A DNA stretch of 64,000 bases. Origin: Stichopus chloronotus. Taxonomy: Eukaryota; Echinodermata; Holothuroidea; Aspidochirotida; Stichopodidae. Position 1 is the stretch's first letter. Every line of letters begins with the position of its first letter. The DNA lies in contig CM037838.1 of assembly GCA_021234535.1 (NCBI GenBank), forward strand, positions 7,689,506 through 7,753,505. Reading direction: 5' to 3'. Under the pieces are notes generated by a model. That model was given only the letters and a program-made list of their open reading frames with translations, ran no database searches and was not told the origin of the DNA. Positions 14,201 to 32,675 of the stretch are shown one piece after another. The translations under genes and the position numbers were made by a program.

Positions 14201-16075
14201 TAACACGAGCGTTGCACCAGAATCACAACTATGAACCCGAGAAATACACGCTGAGGGCTAGTGGGATGGGTGTGACCACCTCAGAGTGGTGGAGGGAGGG
14301 GATAATTGTCTAAAAGAAACAATATAGAAAAAATATGTTATTACAAATCAGTGCTTATCACAAATCAGTGAATCGGTTCTTTAATCAGGGATTGATGTCA
14401 ATGTGATCAGTATCAAATTGATACTAGTGCAGATTTCCTGTAATGAACAACTTCTTCATCTACGAAAAAAAAAAAAAAAATTGATCTAAAAAGTCAGTGT
14501 AAAACAGTGTGTAGTGACATGCAACCAGTGTCCCTTTACAAGTTGATATTTATCTCAAATTTTGCATGAATTGTAAAGGTTATTTGTATGTTTTATCTTC
14601 TATGGTACCCTGTAAATACTTTCTCTTTGTATGTGAGAACTGTATGTGTATAAAATTTCTGTTGGATCTTGCACACTGGTTTTATCTGTTGTAACTTTGT
14701 CTTGAACAATTTACCTTTGTGTCTTTGTAGCACCTTAAAACGTTAGATAGATTTATGGTAGGTGTAGAGGCTTACTATTGTGACTCAGATCCTACTTCAA
14801 GACTGAGGAAAATTTTAAAATGATTGCTGAACCTTCTTTTGTGGCTTAAAGTCAAATTAAACCCATTCTTTGCTTTGTTTTACAGGAATGCTGCAGGTCC
14901 CTCCTATTGTCTTTATCGTCGTGGTCATAACAGCGTTTGTGATCGGTGTCATACTAGTCTCCAGTATCTGGATCATAACAAATCACATAAGTAAGTCCAC
15001 AAAAACGCATGAGTACTCTGAATGTCTGTAAGCAACCACAAACCAGTATATGGAGGGGAGGGGGACCTGGAGGTAGGGAGGCAAGGTCATCATTTGTTCT
15101 CACACTATTTTAAAATCTAAATGATTATTTTTAAATCATACCAGCTAGCTGGTATGATCTATCTATCTATCTGTCTATCTGTCTACTGTCTATCTATCTA
15201 TCTTCTATCTATCTGTCTATCTGTCTGTCTGTCTATCTGTCTATCTCTCTATCTGTCTATCTATCTCTCTGTCTGTCTATCTATCTGTCTATCTATCTCT
15301 CTATCTGTCTGTCTATCTCTCTATCTGTCTATCTATTTGTCTATCTGTCTGTCTATCTGTCTCTCTATCTATCTGTCTGTCTATCTGTCTGTCTATTTGT
15401 CTGTCTATCTGTCTATCTATCTGTCTATCTATCTGTTTATCTGTTCACATTTGTTCAAAATGCTTCTCCATCATGCTTTCATTCATCTGCATGAAACATG
15501 GACACAGCGTTCCATAGGTGGTGGACTATTTGGTGTGGTTCAAAACTTTTGGTCTCAGGTCACATGTGGGCCCTATGACCTATTTTATGAAATTCTGCAA
15601 AATTCTCCTCCTCTCAAAATTCTCCTCCTATATATTCTCTTGTACAGATTGTCATGCATTATTCCCAGTTACCTGTCCTCAGCACAGTGCCTGCATTCCC
15701 ATGAACTGTCCTTCTTGTAGTCCTCACAGCACCCATTGGAGATTGCTCTCTCTCTCTCTGAAACATTTTTTTTTTTTCACTTTAGTTCTGCCATTCCAAG
15801 TTTTACCTTGCACAGAATTCTAGCAACACCTCTTCTTCTCGATAATTCACCAATGTTTTTTCACCGTTTCTGGTCACCCTTTGCCTTTGACAGAAGTGCC
15901 TTCACCTCAGTCAGCTACTTCATCGCCAGTCCTCAACGGCCGCCTCCCGAACGGTCGTCTGCCCAATGGAGAAGCAGGGCACGAACTGCAGCCCTTCTTG
16001 CCGGTGGCAGACGGGATCAACCCCAACAACATACCGCACGAGGGATTCTACAATGGCCCGGAACCCCAGGTATGA
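1005..16075 (+). CDS. TGFBR3: Betaglycan (TGF-beta receptor type III)-like ZP-domain co-receptor, 5' partial
   Basis: The join is 1005-1330, 2064-2244, 3629-3939, 8233-8615, 9406-9604, 12586-12657, 13946-13978, 14897-14990 and 15894-16075. All reading phases agree and give 592 residues plus stop. Order: orphan-domain segment, ZP-N, ZP-C, single transmembrane helix, short cytoplasmic tail. Family hallmarks are IHVIELLSP and WVEDNYGPVASF in the orphan region, GCHLDPTVQ in ZP-C and TAFVIG in the membrane helix. Betaglycan is a cell-surface proteoglycan that presents TGF-beta2 and inhibin to signalling receptors. The signal peptide and probably a first orphan subdomain are outside the window; human betaglycan has 851 residues. 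Endoglin is the alternative, but the tail and the SG site near an acidic cluster favour betaglycan. Orthology is inferred from remembered human sequence. Confidence 0.86.
3629..9604 (+). CDS. TGFBR3: TGFBR3-like ZP-N and ZP-C exons
   Basis: Exon 3629-3939 encodes the linker (IPSGMLLDP) and most of ZP-N, with cysteines in LTCLKD, SASCVSS and STCGST. Exon 8233-8615 finishes ZP-N, carries a Ser-Gly next to an acidic cluster (EGSGN then SDDEDEG), and enters ZP-C. Exon 9406-9604 begins GCHLDPTVQ and holds LFCSLSVC. N-glycosylation sequons occur at NHS, NKT and NST. The exons join without gap in phase. The intron 3940-8232 (4.3 kb) shows no further exon but holds two small repeats. Confidence 0.85.
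5078..5170. repeat. Dispersed repeat copy (ACGATATCG family)
   Basis: The segment carries ACGATATCG twice around GGTCACTTCACACA. A related stretch occurs at 26,755-26,825 (GGTCATTTCACAAACG, GGGAGCAA) and a shorter match at 18,488-18,515 (GATAACGTTTAGGTCATTT). Similarity by eye is around 70%, enough to suggest a common family. No terminal repeats or coding content were seen. Confidence 0.5.
5981..6087. repeat. Three-copy 36-bp tandem repeat
   Basis: Copies start at 5981, 6017 and 6052, each opening with GCAGGAA and ending CATAAAAGGTCAAA or a near match. They differ at only a few positions, which points to recent expansion. The array lies in a TGFBR3-like intron. Confidence 0.9.
12586..12657 (+). 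CDS. TGFBR3: TGFBR3-like small exon with last ZP-C cysteine pair
   Basis: This 72-bp phase-0 exon follows a TTTTTACTCTTCCAG acceptor and ends before GTAAAA. It encodes 24 residues containing C-x9-C (CSSLPEEGSPC), which lines up with the closing cysteine pair of the vertebrate betaglycan ZP-C (KCVPPDEAC). Without it the ZP-C module would lack two cysteines, so homology supports it strongly. It sits in a 4.3-kb gap between larger exons and could easily be missed by gene finders. Confidence 0.8.
13946..13978 (+). CDS. TGFBR3: TGFBR3-like 33-bp juxtamembrane microexon
   Basis: A strong pyrimidine tract and TGCAG precede 33 bases encoding ENFPQDVMERT, followed by GTTAGT. It is phase 0 at both ends, so it can be included or skipped without a frameshift. 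Its end (GAAAGGACG then GT) matches the end of the exon at 12586-12657, and both contain AATTTCC, so one may derive from the other. It lies in the stalk between ZP-C and the membrane. Confidence 0.6.
14731..14757 (+). CDS. TGFBR3: Candidate 27-bp cassette microexon, TGFBR3-like stalk
   Basis: A CTTTGTAG acceptor and GTAGGT donor bracket 27 bases encoding HLKTLDRFM in phase 0. A second donor four bases later (GTGTAG at 14762) would give a 31-base version. That version fits only the upstream acceptor of the next exon, at 14885. There is no homology support beyond a loose likeness to the vertebrate stalk, so this is a candidate only. Confidence 0.35.
14897..14990 (+). CDS. TGFBR3: TGFBR3-like transmembrane exon
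   Basis: The exon encodes VPPIVFIVVVITAFVIG and then about 14 more mostly hydrophobic residues ending NHI, a single membrane helix. TAFVIG matches the AAFVIG core of the vertebrate betaglycan helix as I remember it. The acceptor is chosen at the AG of 14895-14896 because it keeps phase 0 with the preceding exons. The stronger-looking AG at 14884-14885 adds 11 bases and shifts frame unless an upstream exon ends in phase 1. The donor is GTAAGT at 14991. Confidence 0.8.
15135..15444. repeat. TCTA/TCTG microsatellite with flanking palindrome
   Basis: From 15157 to 15444 the sequence is TCTA and TCTG tetranucleotides with a few variants. Its left edge is a perfect 24-bp palindrome at 15135-15158, centred on AGCTAGCT. 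It is intronic in the TGFBR3-like gene. The long open frame of Cys, Leu, Ser, Ile and Tyr across it is an artefact of the repeat. Confidence 0.97.
15894..16075 (+). CDS. TGFBR3: TGFBR3-like cytoplasmic tail exon
   Basis: A TTTGACAG acceptor leads into KVPSPQSATSSP, like the start of the vertebrate betaglycan tail (QVPTSPPASE). It continues with a duplicated LNGRLPNGRLPNG motif and ends GPEPQV. The tail is about 60 residues and Ser/Pro rich at its start. The final codons CAG-GTATGA also read as a splice donor. A strong acceptor at 16,535-16,536 would then end the protein as GPEPQCKI. Neither end is the class I PDZ ligand (STA) of vertebrates. Confidence 0.75.
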
Positions 16076-16656
16076 CGACGTGTCCGGTGAAGCCATGCTC
16101 CTTCTCAAGGTGCCTACACAATGCTGCTGCTTACTGGTGATAATGTGCCTATGGAATGCTACTTCAGATTTTTTAAAGGTGGTAATTCCATGAAGATTTC
16201 CCCATCGCCATTTCAAGGGGGAAGTCACTCTACCATCTCGAAGAAAACGTGACACAGCGAGCGAAATTGAGTAGATATTGAATTTTGTTATTCATTGAAG
16301 CCAATACCTCACACTGCTCGGTCGTATTCAGAATCGCTGGAGCTCAGTTCCTCGTGCAAATAGTGGTGGTCTTACTTTTTTGTGTGTTTTAGTAAGTTTG
16401 TGTCCAGCCTGTCAAGTGTGCAAAACGCATCCAGAACGAAGACTGCCCTCCTTTGTTCATCTCGCTCTCACCAATTGCCGCAGTTTGGCCTCACACGGCA
16501 CAGATACTCCCAGTCTGAATTTCTTTTCTTTTTCAGTGCAAAATATAGAAAGTAAAAAATGAAAGATATATTCCTAGTTTTGATAGAAGATAACAAGTTA
16601 TTTAAAGAATGTAACATTTAATGTATCGTTACTTGAAAACGAAACCTTTTCAGGTA

Positions 16657-16662
16657 AATAAA
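16657..16662 (+). terminator. Candidate poly(A) signal, TGFBR3-like
   Basis: This is the first AATAAA after the stop codon and after the alternative 3' acceptor at 16,536. Later AATAAA hexamers at 17,159, 17,761 and near 19,070 could give longer 3'UTRs. Confidence 0.4.
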
Positions 16663-19600
16663 TAGCATAACACAGATCTGGTGAGTCCCTCCCTGGACAT
16701 TACAGATTTGCATAATTGTTTATTCATGATGCAGTTCCTAAGTAAAAAGTTTTTTTTTGTAAAATGGTAAATGTTAAATTTGGATTTTCATGAAAATTAT
16801 GGCTATGTTCCACTTTTTGAATGGTGTATGTGGACAATACTCCAAAATGTGTTTTTTCATGTCACATAAACTTAAGAAGGAGGTCTTTGAAATTCTTGAG
16901 GGATTTATCAGGTACTTAATAGTTGGTCCAGCCTTTAAAAAAAGTTACTAATTATCAAAATGTCTCTCAAGTCATCAGGATGCATTGGCATCAAAGAGCA
17001 AAATCAAAGGAATACAAAAAGCAAAGTGCAAGTCAAACACGGTCATGTTATCTGAATGCACTGTTTTCAGTGGAACACCGAACATTTGAGTGAAACGTAA
17101 ATTGTCAGTCCCGTTCACTAGACGTTAGTTTCAAAGTTATTTCAGTTTTCAGAGACGTAATAAAGAGAACTGTGGAAGGTGCAATAATACCAACAAAAGA
17201 CAAACAACAGAAAGATTATCTCCTCTTGCCACCAACCTCATGATGATTCCTTCAGCCAACTTGTACAATTTGTAGCTGGTTTAAAGAAGAAAAACTGCCA
17301 TGTAGGAAGTGGCAAATGATTTAACAAATTTACATTCCCTTCCAAAGGAAAAATAACTGATTTTCAAAAGATATTCCTGATTTTGAAACGTATGCGTTAA
17401 ATCCATCACTGGTGAAGCAATCAACTCTGGGCGGGTCCTGTTAGTTATGAACAGACCTTGCCCAGACTTATGGACAGAACAAGTAAATGTGGCATGTGGA
17501 AAACAGATATTATGAACGACATGGGAGCCTTAAAATGATTTGGAAATATCCTCTCATTTGTTTTGTAGTCCCCCCCCCTCCCCTGTAAAAGCTTGTGATC
17601 TTTGTTATCTCAACCATGCAGTTATCTCAACCATGCACAACTTTTAAGTGGTAATTTTCCCAAATCTTTTGTAGTCATTCTGTATCGAAGATGAAAGTTT
17701 TACTGATGCAACATTGAAATGCAAGAGAACTTCCACATATCAAAAAAACAAAGTATTTTGAATAAATCTCATACAAGGGAGGAGTATCCATCCATTTTGG
17801 CGGCAGACCAACCCTTGAGTCATCCTGGATACGATTCTTTGGACTTGGGAGAGTTTTGATCGTAGGGAGAGTAAGACTGATCTGATGACAACTGAGATGG
17901 GTGGCAGGTTCACCTTTTAAGAATTTCTCGATGGGCTGTGACTGTCGACGGCTTAATTTGTCCGTTGTTTCGAGTTTTACCGTCAGCTCGAGAACGACTG
18001 ATGTACCTGCTTCGTAACATGGATACAAAGTCATGACAAAGCCATAGTGATAGTCGTCGGGCTAGTCATATCGTTGAGTCTGATCGAAGTCAGTTCTAAG
18101 TCACATTGTTTTGAGCTACTGTGCCGGTCCAGATTTAGAGCCATTGTCTTATTTCCGTGCGAGAAGGACTAATACTTGAAAATAATTTGAGAAATAATTT
18201 TTACCTCATCAAAAATTGATAAGGTATCTTGTCATTTTCATGCAAGTGGTGCTTCTATGACTTTTTCAGTTTACATGACAGGACTAACATCTACCTGCTA
18301 CTGTAAATCCTGAAGAACATTGTCTATCGCTGGCGTTCCTCGTGCCTGGTGCGATATCTACAAATCCGCACAGTCGGTTCACAAAGCCAGTGACATGGAG
18401 GTAGTAATAAGATGTCACAATGAGAAATTGTGACCTATTTTTCCTGTAACACCTCCAGGGAAAGAACTTACGTTTTTTGATAACGTTTAGGTCATTTGGT
18501 TACAACATCAGGATCTCTTTATTCGAGTTACTCAAATGATTCAGGGTAGCAAAAGGAAGAGTGATGCTTGCATTATTCAACAGTAAGAAACAAAGCTGCA
18601 TCCATAAATAATGCCAATGCTATTTAACCAAAAAGAAAAGGAAACAACAGGAGAGACAAGGGATAAACAGCCGAAGCGATGTGTCGTTCGGTCGTTGAGG
18701 TCCCAGCAAATGAAATTGCAGGTCAGCTGATAAGATGAACGTTGTCATAGCAATGAAAAAAAAAAGTTGATTGTGTTTCATTTTGTGTTTAACTTTTAGA
18801 ACTGTTTACAGGGAAGCAATTTTAGTTTTTGAACTTGATGACAAAACAACAGTCCCATCGTTTGGTGCTCAAACGAAGAAGCAAACAAGATTGCAGAGGT
18901 AAACCAAGATGCACCTTTTTTTCATTTGTACATACATACATACACCTTCAAGTCGAGGAAGGTAAAAGAGAGATATGAATATTCAGTATTAAGCATGATG
19001 TCATGCACAAAATTTCTTCCAATTTGTGTAAATTTGATATAGAAAGGGTTGTAAAAAGTGAAGTTCAAAAATAAAAAAAAGGTTTCTTTTACTTGGGGCT
19101 AGGTTGGAAGGGGAGTGCGACATCTGGTTGTATGCGTATTGCTAAGACAAATTCAAAGATATTAATTTATGACACAATGACTAGGTGTTTGTGAGAAGGG
19201 GAAATATATGTTGGATTCACCTTTTTGTTTCATTTGGGCCTTGTTACTATTTACTTTGTATCAGGGTAATGTTCATACATCTGTAGGATATAGGATATTT
19301 CTTTTTTCAAGTTGATGGGGAAATTCCCCAATAATTTTTTTTTTTTTGGATTGGTGCAATGAAATCAATATTTCACTTGGATTAATAATATCCATTTGAA
19401 CTGAGGTCAGTATTTAATTTTTCGATTTCTTAAAACTTGAGTCTCAGATATAGATACTGTAGGGGAGTTTTGCAAGTAAGTGACTCCTTCCTTTCACTGT
19501 GTAGTACTAACTCTCTCATCCAACAAATTTTGTCTTCATTTCTCATCAAACTTCGCAACTTCGGTGTCAGAGTCTGCAAGGAGGTACCGCCCTGTCTTTT

Positions 19601-19726
19601 GTCGCTTCAGGGCTCTTAGCGGTGTTCTGTCACTGAAGGATTTAGCATTAAGCAGACCAGGAACTGTGGCACAGTGGAGCAAATTGTGTTTTCATCTCCT
19701 CCAGCAAAGTTACAAGTTGTATAGAA

Positions 19727-19814
<88 letters not shown>
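19727..19814. repeat. (ATG)n trinucleotide array, about 29 units
   Basis: This is an uninterrupted ATG/GAT repeat of about 88 bp. The frames it opens encode poly-Asp on the plus strand and poly-His or poly-Ile on the minus strand. No flanking gene uses them, so it is a microsatellite in non-coding DNA. Confidence 0.98.
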
Positions 19815-20021
19815 GCATTATTAAACCCACAGTAATCAATAAAGGTTAAACATTTACTTCTTGTAACAATGGCTGTCATGTGACAGTTGCCTCATCTACA
19901 AGGTAGTCTCTTTAATCGCAGATGTAGCCACCCGCTGATGGTAAATGTTTGGGACACCCCTCGCTGCATCAGCAGCTGTTCACTGTTCAGATGAGAATGT
20001 ACTGGTATCATTTTTAAAGAG

Positions 20022-20080
20022 GAACTGCAGTGGGTGTTTCAGCCTACACTCAGTGTTCATCTAATCACAAACAATCACAA
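20022..20080. repeat. Dispersed repeat, copy A
   Basis: The run from GGAACTGCAGTGGGTGTTTC to ACAAACAATC resembles 49,945-50,009 in a DDX46 intron (TTAACTGTAATGGGTGTTTC to ACAAACAGTC). Similarity is about 70-75% by eye over 60 bp. It sits directly left of the foldback at 20,125 and may belong to the same element. Confidence 0.55.
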
Positions 20081-20124
20081 TAGTAATGGTGTCATGTTCA
20101 TAATTACTTCCAAATACAACTTCC

Positions 20125-20264
20125 AAGTGTCACGCTGTCGTCGTACTGTGCGTCGCCATTTTGGAAATGTGTGACATATCACATGCACCGGCAATACTAC
20201 GCGACATGCACAGGTGCGTGTGTGACGTCGCGATTCACATAATTTCGCAACAGCGTGGCGACTT
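20125..20264. repeat. Imperfect foldback (MITE-like) repeat
   Basis: The left arm (AAGTGTCACGCTGTCGTCG) and the right arm ending GCAACAGCGTGGCGACTT are imperfect reverse complements, with further partial pairing inside around GCATGTGA and GTGCGTGTGTGAC. The segment is CG-richer than its surroundings. That suggests a short non-autonomous element, but target-site duplications were not identified. Confidence 0.5.
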
Positions 20265-22260
20265 GCGAGTGGTGTAGAAGTGTCTCCTCATATGCTAATT
20301 GGTAACCAGTCAAAGTCAGTTCAGTGAAAGGACAAACAAACAGTAGCATTGATATTCTTCACTTTCCCCGTTGGTGCACACTTTCAGTGACATTTTCTTC
20401 TCATTCTGGTGGCTATGGTGGTCGTTCCCTAGTCAAGTACAGTTCATACTTGTTCAGCTGACTCGAAAGTCTTCCCTTACTTTTTCACACTTTTTCTTCG
20501 TATTATGAGGAAGATGATTCATAAATAGAGGTTACTTATTTCTATAAATGCTGCTTTTATTAAATGAAGTAAATCGGGTATCAATTCAAGATTCCAGTAA
20601 ATTCACAGACATTTGTTCAATTGATTCGACATCACAAAAGGAGTGGTAGTAATAAGGACTTTCCAATCTTTCTCTTCCTTTTTTTTTTGGTTGTTTCAAC
20701 TCTTTTCCTTTTTTTTTTTGTTGATTCAACAAATGAGCCTTAATGTTTATCATTGTGATTGTGAGTTACGATTTCGACTCAGCGACCATCAGTTTGAGCT
20801 GAAAAGACCTTTGATTCTGGTAGGAAACAAAAACTTAAAATTTAAATCATCCTGCTGACCTGTGTGTCTCACTGTCAAGGCTAAGTCGTTTTCAGAAACA
20901 TTGAGAAAACTTTCGATCTAAAAATGTGGCTGTCGAGTTGCCAGTGGTTCAATGAGACTTCTTCATGGTGGGTGGGAGAGGGGTTGAAGTGGGGGGGAAA
21001 GTAGTGATGCCACTATCTGCGCAGAGTGCCATCATTAGTTAGCACTGAGTGTACAGAGGAAACTTTTGGATAAAAATCCCCTCAGATTGCAACTTGGAAA
21101 TAGCACTGACCAGTCTCTCTGGTGGTGTTAGTTCAACTATTTTTTTTTTCTGTTCAGATTTAATGGGAAGTAAGCTTTTTCCCCGGGAATCCCATTCCAT
21201 TGGTTCCTGCTGCTTACATTATTGAAAACGAGGTTTTGTAATCATCTTTGCATGCTGCATATGAACTTCTCACTTTGGGGGAATCGTTCACCGGAAAGGA
21301 AGTGACGAGTCTCTCTTTTGACTAACCTTCCTCCTGTAGTGCCACATTTTTATCGTATGTTCAACTATTTTCAGGTCACATTAGTATCTTATTATTTAGT
21401 AAAAAATGCTTACAGATGCCTTTAATCCTTCACTATGGAAAAAAAAAACAGTAATGAATTAGTATCAATGGATGGGATGGAATTTGGACAGAGCAGCTTC
21501 CGCAAATTTGGAAAAACTTTAGAAAAGTGCTGGTGATAATGTTAGGGGTTGGGCTTACCGTAAGAAGAACTCCAGGTGTAACATTAAACGGCTCAAGATT
21601 TTTGTTTCTTTTTTCTTTTTCTTTTTTTGTATGGTGCTCCAAACAGTGTAAAGTTTTGTTGTATTTTTTTTCCTGTCACAAATAGTTATAACAATATGGC
21701 AGAAATATGTAAGATAAATTTCAATTTTTCCCTTTTTTTTTCGTAGTACATTATTGTTTTCTCTCACCCTTTTTTTTTCTCTTCTTGTACATAGAAAGAT
21801 TAAAAACTTTTGTAAAAACAAAGATTATCAAAGAGCAACTTTATTGGAAATACTCAAAATGGCATCAGAGCAGCTGACAAAAATATTTTCTACTAATCTA
21901 TTTTGAGTATCTCCATCACTTGCATTCTTATTTTGACATTTTGACTCTCCAGGGAGGAGGGTGCAAAGGATTCGGGGGTGGAGGAGGGAAGGACCTTTAA
22001 GGGCAGTGCACATCATTCTCTTGAAGGTTGTATGTGGAAGGATGGAAAGGAGAGCCAAGTGGAGTTAAAATGGGTCGTCTTTCGAAGTATTTAATAACGG
22101 TAGCTTTTGCATAGAGCAATACTTTTGCTGAAATAAGTCACTTAAAGGTCCTAGGTCCAAGACGTAAACAAAATTTTAGGAAACCGAGACAAAAAAAAGG
22201 GCAAAAAGTGGAAAGTAAATACTCCCACCATTTTAGATGCCATGACAAAGATACAGTGTA

Positions 22261-22262
<2 letters not shown>

Positions 22263-22293
<31 letters not shown>
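22263..22293. repeat. Poly-T run, 31 bases
   Basis: This is an uninterrupted run of T on the plus strand. It could be a retroposed poly(A) tail on the minus strand, but no retroposed body was recognised next to it. Confidence 0.95.
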
Positions 22294-22295
<2 letters not shown>

Positions 22296-24739
22296 ATTTC
22301 AATTTTGTGAATTAAACTTCTCAGGTTAAAAGAAAAATGTTTTTTTTCTGGATTTGTGTATTCCATTCTTCATTTTTGTCAAGAAATTTACATTTTCATT
22401 ATAACATTTATTAGAATGCAAAGGACAGAAAACAAAAAGGAAAGAAAAAAAATTCATTCACCTTTGTTTTCTTTGTCTCCGTTCGTTCTTTCTTCACCAT
22501 TGTCACCCGAGTTACTCTGGATCAAATGACGGCCAGTTTCCTTTGATTTGGATTGATCACGGGGAAAAAATGAGTCGGCCAAATGCCGCAGATAGAAAAG
22601 CGCTTGAAAAGTTTGTCTGGCGATGCGGTCATAATAAAAAATTTGGCATGCTAAGTTTCTATTCAAAGGGGAGTAGTCAGTCGTGAGACAATCTGCTTGG
22701 ACTTTATGTAGATGCAATCTTCCATTCAAATAAATTACGTGACCGAAATGTGGACTGGAAATGTCGCGTAGGTGTCGAAATTGCACCAGAGATGTCCCTT
22801 GCCTAAGTGAATGGGGGTCTTTTTTCTGTCTTCGATGATGCTCAAGTTTCACCAGTCTTTAACTTGCCATGAAAGGAGCTACAATGCTGGAATGAAACTG
22901 CTGATCGGTGACCTGTAACAAGTTGCATTTAAGCAACACGGGAATCCAGTGAGGACTGATGCAGTTTTTCTTTTTCAAGTTTTACTTTTTGATCTATAAT
23001 TTTTCATTGACCTTAAAAAATTTAGCGTGGAAGGCACTTCAAAGTTTTTATCACTATTGTCACAATGTGAACTAATGCATTGCTCTCAGTAGCTTATTGA
23101 ACCCCTGCCCCACAATCTTCTGGAGAGAACCCTAGTCTGACCAGAGAGGGATGTGTCCAGTTGTATATACGGCACCTATTTTGTGTACGATTCTGTCAGA
23201 CAAAACATGATGATTTTCAGCACCCACACACAAAAAAAAAACATTTTCAAAAAAACATTTTCAAACTCATTTTCAAAGGGCCTTCAGCCATTAGTTATTT
23301 CTTCTCTTTCCCGTGGAATGTATGTGTGTGAACAGAGAAAGGAAAATGCAAAACCAAGTTGAACTTATTTTTTGGCTGTCTTTGTTGTAAAGAATGTCAA
23401 AGAAATCTACAGTAAAAATTTCAGTAAAAAACAAGATCGCAGTGAAGAATGATTTAAATATGCAAAAATGTACATTGATGTATATACAGGCTATCGGTAT
23501 CTGAAAATAAAATCAAGTATCACAAGAAAAGATCAAGGCACAACTGACAAAACGTGCTCAAGGCTGTGCTTTTTCGAGAAACAAATTACTCTTTGATGGA
23601 CGACAGTGCCACGTTCAACGTAGATGATCTCTGTGTCTTTTGCGATTTACATGTTTTTTTTTTTTTTTCACAACACCCTGTCGTGTTACGTGTACTGTAC
23701 ACATGAAAGTGTACACATTGTGTCAAAAGATGACATTTGAAACTACCACAATAACCACCAGATGGTTAAATTTGAACTCTGATTAAATGTATTCATCATA
23801 AATTGCAATTTATGCCAAGTTTTACTGGTCGGCAGTCCTCGTACTTTCTCATAGATTTTAGTAGATTGAGTCTGCTTCAAAATAAAATAAATTGACAAAT
23901 ATTGAGCTGGAAGATCCGGATGTCTAATGGTCGGAGAACCCAGAGAGGCAGAGTAGCGTGCATAATTTCTTCTCATCAAATGGTGACCACGCATGGAGTT
24001 CTGTGAGAAATATTTTTTGGGGCACCATGTTTTTCTGCTTATGGGTTTTTTTCCTAGTACTAATTTATGCACGAACTCAATGTCATTGGGAGAGGGACAG
24101 AGGGGAGCAGGGTTCAAGCCATACCTGATGCAAATCCAGTCCCCTTACTTTTGCGAGTATGTAAGTTCCCTTGGAGGTGTCAACATGTCACATCCTGCAG
24201 AAACAGGAGGAGGATGTGGACAACATTGTACACTCCCACACAGTTCCTTTCCACTTCAAGGCACTGGAAAATGACTATGTTCAACCAAACAGAAGCAGAG
24301 CTGAGAATAAAATTTAAGGACAAGAAATGTATAAGCATGGACTTTCATACCCTAAGTAACAGCTCTCATAATAAAGTCTTTCATTTCTCTATCTAGGTTT
24401 GTTCTGTTATGTCCCATTTGGATGGATGCTGATCCGATAAAGTGGTCGGCTCATCACTTGGCAGCTTTCAGCTGTATTGAAAGTGTTTACTGTTTCAGCT
24501 ATGATCCATACGGAACGATTGTTGATCCGACAAAAGAGGTAGCCTAAAGACAGGCAGCTCTTGTCTGTGATGAAAAGGTGGTTCAATTCTGCGACGGTTA
24601 CGATCCATTAGGAAGGTGTCTGATCTGATAAAGAGGTAGCCTAAAGACTGGCAACTTTCACCTGTAATCAAAGGGTGTTTTAATTCTGTTTCAGCTGTGA
24701 TCCAGTAGGAAGGACATTGATCCGATAAAGAGATAGAAA

Positions 24740-32675
<7,936 letters not shown>

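Larger units (their letters stand above)
16663..24430. other. 3'UTR/intergenic interval between convergent genes
   Basis: No gene is supported in these 7.8 kb between TGFBR3-like (plus) and CDC7 (minus). I looked for conserved domains in the longer open frames, including 17,675-18,034 and 22,454-22,852 on the minus strand, and saw none. Contents are an ATG trinucleotide array at 19,727-19,814, a dispersed repeat with a foldback at 20,022-20,264 and a 31-base poly-T at 22,263-22,293. Several AATAAA signals also occur, so a long TGFBR3-like 3'UTR is possible. Confidence 0.6.

Noticed and set aside
15121..15720. 199-residue open frame rich in Ser, Leu, Ile, Cys and Tyr
   Set aside because: It is a translation of the TCTA/TCTG microsatellite and flanking intron, with no domain.
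17675..18034. 119-residue minus-strand open frame
   Set aside because: No recognisable family and no flanking splice signals that extend it. It could be part of the TGFBR3-like 3'UTR on the other strand.
19480..19824. Open frames with poly-Asp, poly-His and poly-Ile
   Set aside because: They are produced by the ATG trinucleotide array, in non-coding DNA between convergent genes.
22454..22852. 132-residue minus-strand open frame between TGFBR3-like and CDC7
   Set aside because: No recognised domain, and composition is like the surrounding non-coding DNA. No splice partners seen.
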